Source: Dryomyza anilis | Taxonomy: Eukaryota; Arthropoda; Insecta; Diptera; Dryomyzidae | Assembly: GCA_951804985.1 (NCBI GenBank) | Contig: OX638133.1 | Span: 69,260,367 to 69,324,366, forward strand | Direction of reading: 5' to 3' | Length of the DNA: 64,000 bases | Part shown: positions 59,480-64,000 of the stretch, piece by piece | Numbering within the stretch: the stretch's first letter is position 1 | Layout: every line of letters begins with the position of its first letter | The notes under the pieces: generated by a model | Database searches by the model: none | What the model saw: the letters and a program-made list of their open reading frames with translations, nothing else | Told to the model about the DNA's origin: nothing | Position numbers and translations under genes: made by a program

Positions 59480-62400
59480 CAATTTGAGAAAAACCAATTG
59501 ATCATTTAAATGCAAAGCATATTTTTAAGTGCATTAAATTTTAAATTAATTAACTGTTTTGTAAAAAATATAAATTTATTTTATATCTTTTTATTTGTAT
59601 ATTGTTGTGCATGCATAGCAGCTATTTTATTATTTTTGATAATATTTCATGATTCATGATAAGGTGATAAAAATAAAAGATTTGATTGTGTTTTACTATC
59701 AAATTAGTCCACATTTGTTAATAATTTATAATGAAAAAAGCATATGAGATTTGCATTCTATTTACAGTAAAAATACATAAAATTTATGATTTTAATTTTT
59801 TTTTGTGCTTAGTAGTCATTAGAATTTATAAGTAACTTTTGGTTTACAAAATAAATCGGAATTGACTTGGTGCTAGAGCTGAATTTGCACAACTCTCCAG
59901 CAAAAATAAACTAATCGCAGCAAAACCAACGATACGGGCTACATAACTGATTCGTTCACAGTTCCGATTCAGAGTTATCGATATATGTATTACAATATTT
60001 AAACTAAGTATACTAACGTAATTATATGTTTGTAATAATTTGAATGTCTCAAAAATAAAAACAATGCCTTTTATATATTGCGATTTTATTTTGTTTATAT
60101 TCTAATGCTCGGCATATTTAAAAATAGATGTGTGAGAGTAAAACATATTTATCCCACGGTTTGAAATGTAAACTAATAACGCTTTCGTTTTCATATTAAT
60201 TAATAACGAACTTACTCCCTGACTAATTAACACAATTGGAAAAAACATATTTAATTAATTTTTCCCATACACATTTTATATTGAAAATTAAAATCCATAC
60301 TAAAATTTATTAAGGGTAAATACTTCGTAGGATATAAATTCATACAATAGATTATTTGTATTAATAAACATATGTGTTAGCTTAAAAAAACGACATTTTT
60401 TATTTGAAATGATTGAATCATTTTCTTTCATTACTGACAGTTATAAATCGATGTAGTCAATATGTATATCAAATGAATGGGAATTTAACATTTAATTTCA
60501 GTTAACTCGAAATGTAAGTTTCAATAAAAATGTATTTTAGTTTCCTGCAAAGACGATTCGAGACATAAATTCTAAAATTTAAACACCCCTCAATTTAAAT
60601 AATATGGCAACTGTGGTTATTTCGAAATTCGGTATTAAAGGGTTGCTAATATCCGAAATAAAAAGTATTAAATAAAAATAAAACATTTTTGAGAATACCG
60701 TACGAATTATTATCTCAACAAATTATCTTTGTTCAGCTTGTTTAGAGTTTCAAACATCAGAGCGATGTAATGTGTAATAAAAATCTGAACAAGGCCACGG
60801 ACATATTAATGACAACAAAATTTCTGTACCAATAAAAAATATAGTCAGAAAATAATCGCTCATTTTTTATCACGTCACCCTCTTTAATTACTTATATTTT
60901 AGGACCATGTAGTTCGATTGTAGTTTTCTCTTTTACTAAACATAGAGCTACGTACGATCGTAAACAAAATAGGTATTTCGTAAGTTCAAAATAAAACCGT
61001 ACCCCAATCAGTACGAAAGTACTTAAGAACGAATCAGTTGAGGCAACCGTCTTTTTTTGCCAATCGATTTATTTATAAATAAATTAAATTATTTATAAAT
61101 AAATTTATAAGAACTATAGTTCTGTCAACTTTAGACTGATTCAGTTGTTGCTGAGTCACACAGCCAAAAATCGGAGATTTTTTAGTTGTGGTAGTCAATT
61201 TAAGTACACGTCGTCCAATTTACACGAAGTCAACTGCACAACAATTCGTCGGCAATTTCCGAACTTTACATACTTTATCGGAAATTGTCGATAACTCGTT
61301 GTGACTTCGTGTTTGCAACGCGTTGGAGCGCTAGAGCGGCATGTGAAAATAAAACAGATTGAAACCAAACACCAAGAATTCTGCAGAATAGTATTGTTGA
61401 ATAAAGTGTATAAAAAAACTGAACAGTAGGATATACTAGATAATACAATTCAAAGTTTGTTTTACACGTCGCACGCGCTGTACGCACCACAAAAATACCA
61501 TTGAAATATCTGATGCTTGTTCGACTGATGTTGTCCGGTTCTAGAAATGTTTTTCTACAGCTTATTTCGTAGTTGAATCAAATAAATATTGGTTGCAGCA
61601 ACCTAATGTTATATCATTTAGTCAATATAGCCAACAATCTGTTATAGTTATGCCTCATTTTAAATTTAACTGTCATAGCAACGGAAATAAAAAATGTAAA
61701 TGGATAAAAAGTTTGTTTCCCCAATAAATGTTGCAGTAGCTTCAACTAATTGTTGGTTACGCTTCATGCTATTGTTTACCACAAATGATTTTTTCCATCG
61801 TTTTCCATCAAGTATCCAACGATTATAAATCTTTAGTGTGCACATTAAAACCGGGCTTAAGTGGTTACAATTAATAAAATTTCTTAAATGGTAGTAAAAT
61901 CCAGATTCTTATTACAATTTGAATTTAACGTTTTATTTTTAAATGGTGTTTTATTCTCTATCGGACGTTCAAAAGATTTAATTACATTGCCCGATGCAGT
62001 TAAAAATATTAAAAATTGTAAAATGTGTGACCACAATTCTGAAAATAGCGTCAGTTTTGTGAATTCGGTATAGTTTATGAGTAGTCCATAATCATAATTT
62101 AGCTATTTTTTCTTTTCGTTGCCGAGATTTTGGTAAAATTTAATTTAATTAATAATTTAATTTTAACAAGTACATTTTTTTACTTTTTTAATAAAGTGTC
62201 CTTTAATTCCTAATTTATATTTTTAGGTGTCATTTTAAAGAAAATATATTGCATTACACTAAAACGCATTTTATTCATCGAACTTTTCGCAAAGTGCGAA
62301 ATTTGTTTGTCTATATATCTTTATAAAGTAATTGTTATTTTCACAAACATCATTTTACTTCTGAGCAGCACAAAATTGCAAAACGAAATATTAAAATAAC

Positions 62401-62600
62401 ATGCATATGAAAATTCAAAATGCATATTTTAAATAATACGTGAAATGTAATAGATTTCGTTCTAGGTAGTAGAAATAAAAAGTATCAGATCTGCTACTTT
62501 ATAAGTAAAATGTGAACACTGGTGTTTGATAAATAAAAAAAGTTTAAAAAGTACTAAAAATAGTACGAAAAGTAACAATTTATGCAGCACTGTTCAGCAG
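59480..62600. other. Intergenic DNA, no gene seen
   Basis: AT-rich, without coding signal. One imperfect inverted repeat at about 61217-61314 (acacgaagtcaactgcacaa and gttgtgacttcgtgt, with gcaatttccga / tcggaaattg inside) could be a short MITE. A small AT-only repeat (atttataaataaattaa) lies at 61070-61108. Confidence 0.4.
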
Positions 62601-62619
62601 CGAAGTTCCAAAAGTACGG

Positions 62620-63448
62620 CAACTCCGTGGCGCTTCAACTTCAATCAAATATGGCTGACTGGACGGTGGTAGTGACGGAAGGTATAGTTGAACACTCGTC
62701 GGTTTTTAATTAAAATAAATATGAATTAAACTGAATTAATTAATTTACGCCAATACAGTGAGTAGTTAAACGATCAAAGCATTGAATGTGCTGAAAATTG
62801 TGTGAATTGTGCAGCAAGTTCCTAGTGAAAAAAATCGAAAACAAAATTTAGATTTTTTTGTTTGTAAGAAGAAAATTCTCTATTCTACAAATAAACGCAA
62901 CAAAAAGAGTTACAAAAAATAATAATTTGTGCAAGAAATAAAAGCATAACCAAATAACAATAATAAAAAAAAACTGCTAAATGCAAAACATAAAATAAAT
63001 ACTTCATGAAAAGTTAAACCCTCAACCCCAATCCTCCCAAAACAAAAAAAAAATATAGCCAAAATTGTGTATCGAAAGAAATAAAAAATTGTTGAAGGAA
63101 AATCGCCCTTTTATCAGTTTTCCTATCTCCCGTTTTTCGCCTTTGTCTGACTGCTGCGGACAGATGCTTCCTCGTCTTCGTGCCGTCCGTCGTTTATTAT
63201 AGTGCAAAAGTATCGAGGGTGTGTGTTTCACTCCGGCAGGGATACGAATTGGGCGACTCAAGCGAAGCGCCGATAATTATCCCGAGACAGGCACTGCACA
63301 GCGGCCAAGGATTGTGTGGAATTTTGCGCAGAAAACAAACGTGTGAAAAAGCAAACGGGAATTTCGGAAAATATTGGAAAATTGAAGGAATATAAATAAA
63401 TCGCATTAATTGAGGAGTTCAAAACTGCAGTTTGTCGATAATTATGTG
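62620..63448 (+). other. Putative 5' untranslated first exon of a downstream gene, ending in a short coding start
   Basis: The composition rises in GC and complexity, with CAA- and AAAA-rich leader-like sequence, and ends in a strong donor, gtgagtac, at 63449. Four bases before the donor is ATGTG (63444-63448), which could supply the start codon plus two bases, phase 2. Short upstream frames exist at 62651-62713 (MADWTVVVTE start, good Kozak context) and 63180-63395. If it is a gene, all later exons lie beyond the window. From remembered Drosophila gene order the neighbour could be enabled, whose homologues have a tiny first coding exon, but nothing here proves it. Confidence 0.4.
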
Positions 63449-64000
63449 GTGAGTACAAATTATGTTTAGGCAAAACAGAAAATTCATTTACAATAAATTC
63501 ACATTCAGAGCTACACCCATGTTCAAGTTGTTACCCGCCTCGCCTTTTCTGGTGTTTTTGTTTTTTGCCATCATCTGCCGAAAATCGCGGCTACCTCTTC
63601 CTGGTTTTTGGGGCCACATTTGCTGTGCGCATGTGTGCTCCATCATCATCATAATCCAATTGCTCTCTTTTAAGTACAAACAGCCTCTTTAGCTGCACGG
63701 CACTTGCAGTCATAGCACAATTTTAAATATTTTTAACTTTTATTTATATCTTTTAACTGCACTTAAACCTTCAACAAAACCTTTGGGTTCGTAACAGCTG
63801 TAACTACGATTCCTAATTTGCAAACTGGTTTTTCCACTTGGCAGCCAGATGTTTCTACTACATTGTGCTGCATTGCCTGCTCTCCGCTTGCGTTCTCTTT
63901 GCTCTTCTTGCTCCGATTTCGCGTTCCCGGTTTTCCCTTAATTCTTCTGCAGCAACGCCATTTGGGCCTCTTGGCACTGCGTCTGCAGGAGCTGCTCTGT
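63449..64000 (+). other. Start of a putative long first intron
   Basis: It follows the donor at 63449. It is moderately GC-rich and pyrimidine-rich toward the window end (ctcttgctccgatttcgcg), with no exon I can support. Confidence 0.35.

Noticed and set aside
63180..63692. Several 60-76 residue frames on both strands near the right end
   Set aside because: They overlap one another in a leader/intron region and none has domain similarity. At most the plus-strand one is an upstream frame in a 5' leader.

Overview
The window is nuclear DNA from a higher fly (Diptera, probably Schizophora). It is AT-rich, with short and long GT-AG introns, long gene-poor stretches packed with transposable elements, and three conserved protein-coding genes whose closest relatives I recognise in Drosophila: botv (EXTL3 heparan sulfate glycosyltransferase), an ANKRD13-family ankyrin/UIM protein (CG15118 in Drosophila, from memory) and an ABHD12-type lipase (CG15111, from memory). 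The species cannot be fixed from sequence alone. A non-drosophilid acalyptrate such as a tephritid is a reasonable guess because the spacing is much larger than in Drosophila.

Layout. 1-23.7 kb has no host gene I can support. It holds a 3.4-kb hAT-like element with a perfect 8-bp target duplication (1775-5201), copies of several dispersed repeats, a degenerate Penelope-like element (PLE) with a GIY-YIG tail (8.5-9.6 kb), and a composite tandem array of about 1.6-kb units (9.45-19.0 kb). Each full array unit joins a PLE 3' end to an antisense P-element-like transposase remnant. The last unit is interrupted by a LINE reverse-transcriptase pseudogene and by a second hAT-like element. 23.98-30.0 kb is botv, six coding exons on the plus strand. 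31.4-38.0 kb is the ANKRD13-like gene on the minus strand, convergent with botv, with two alternative last coding exons. 38.5-54.7 kb is another gene desert with DINE-1/mini-me-like repeats, tRNA-derived SINEs, a large foldback element, a 278-bp palindromic MITE and a 41-bp minisatellite. 54.79-59.42 kb is ABHD12, four coding exons on the plus strand. 62.6-64.0 kb looks like the 5' untranslated first exon and start of a large intron of a fourth plus-strand gene, possibly enabled (inference from remembered Drosophila gene order).

The three genes do not form a pathway. Botv starts glycosaminoglycan chains in the Golgi, ANKRD13 proteins bind ubiquitinated cargo at membranes, and ABHD12 hydrolyses lysophosphatidylserine at the ER. 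Their grouping is conserved synteny. No CRISPR, operon, prophage or other prokaryotic system is present, and I found no convincing new host system. The most unusual structure is the PLE/P-like composite array with repeated hammerhead-ribozyme-like motifs.
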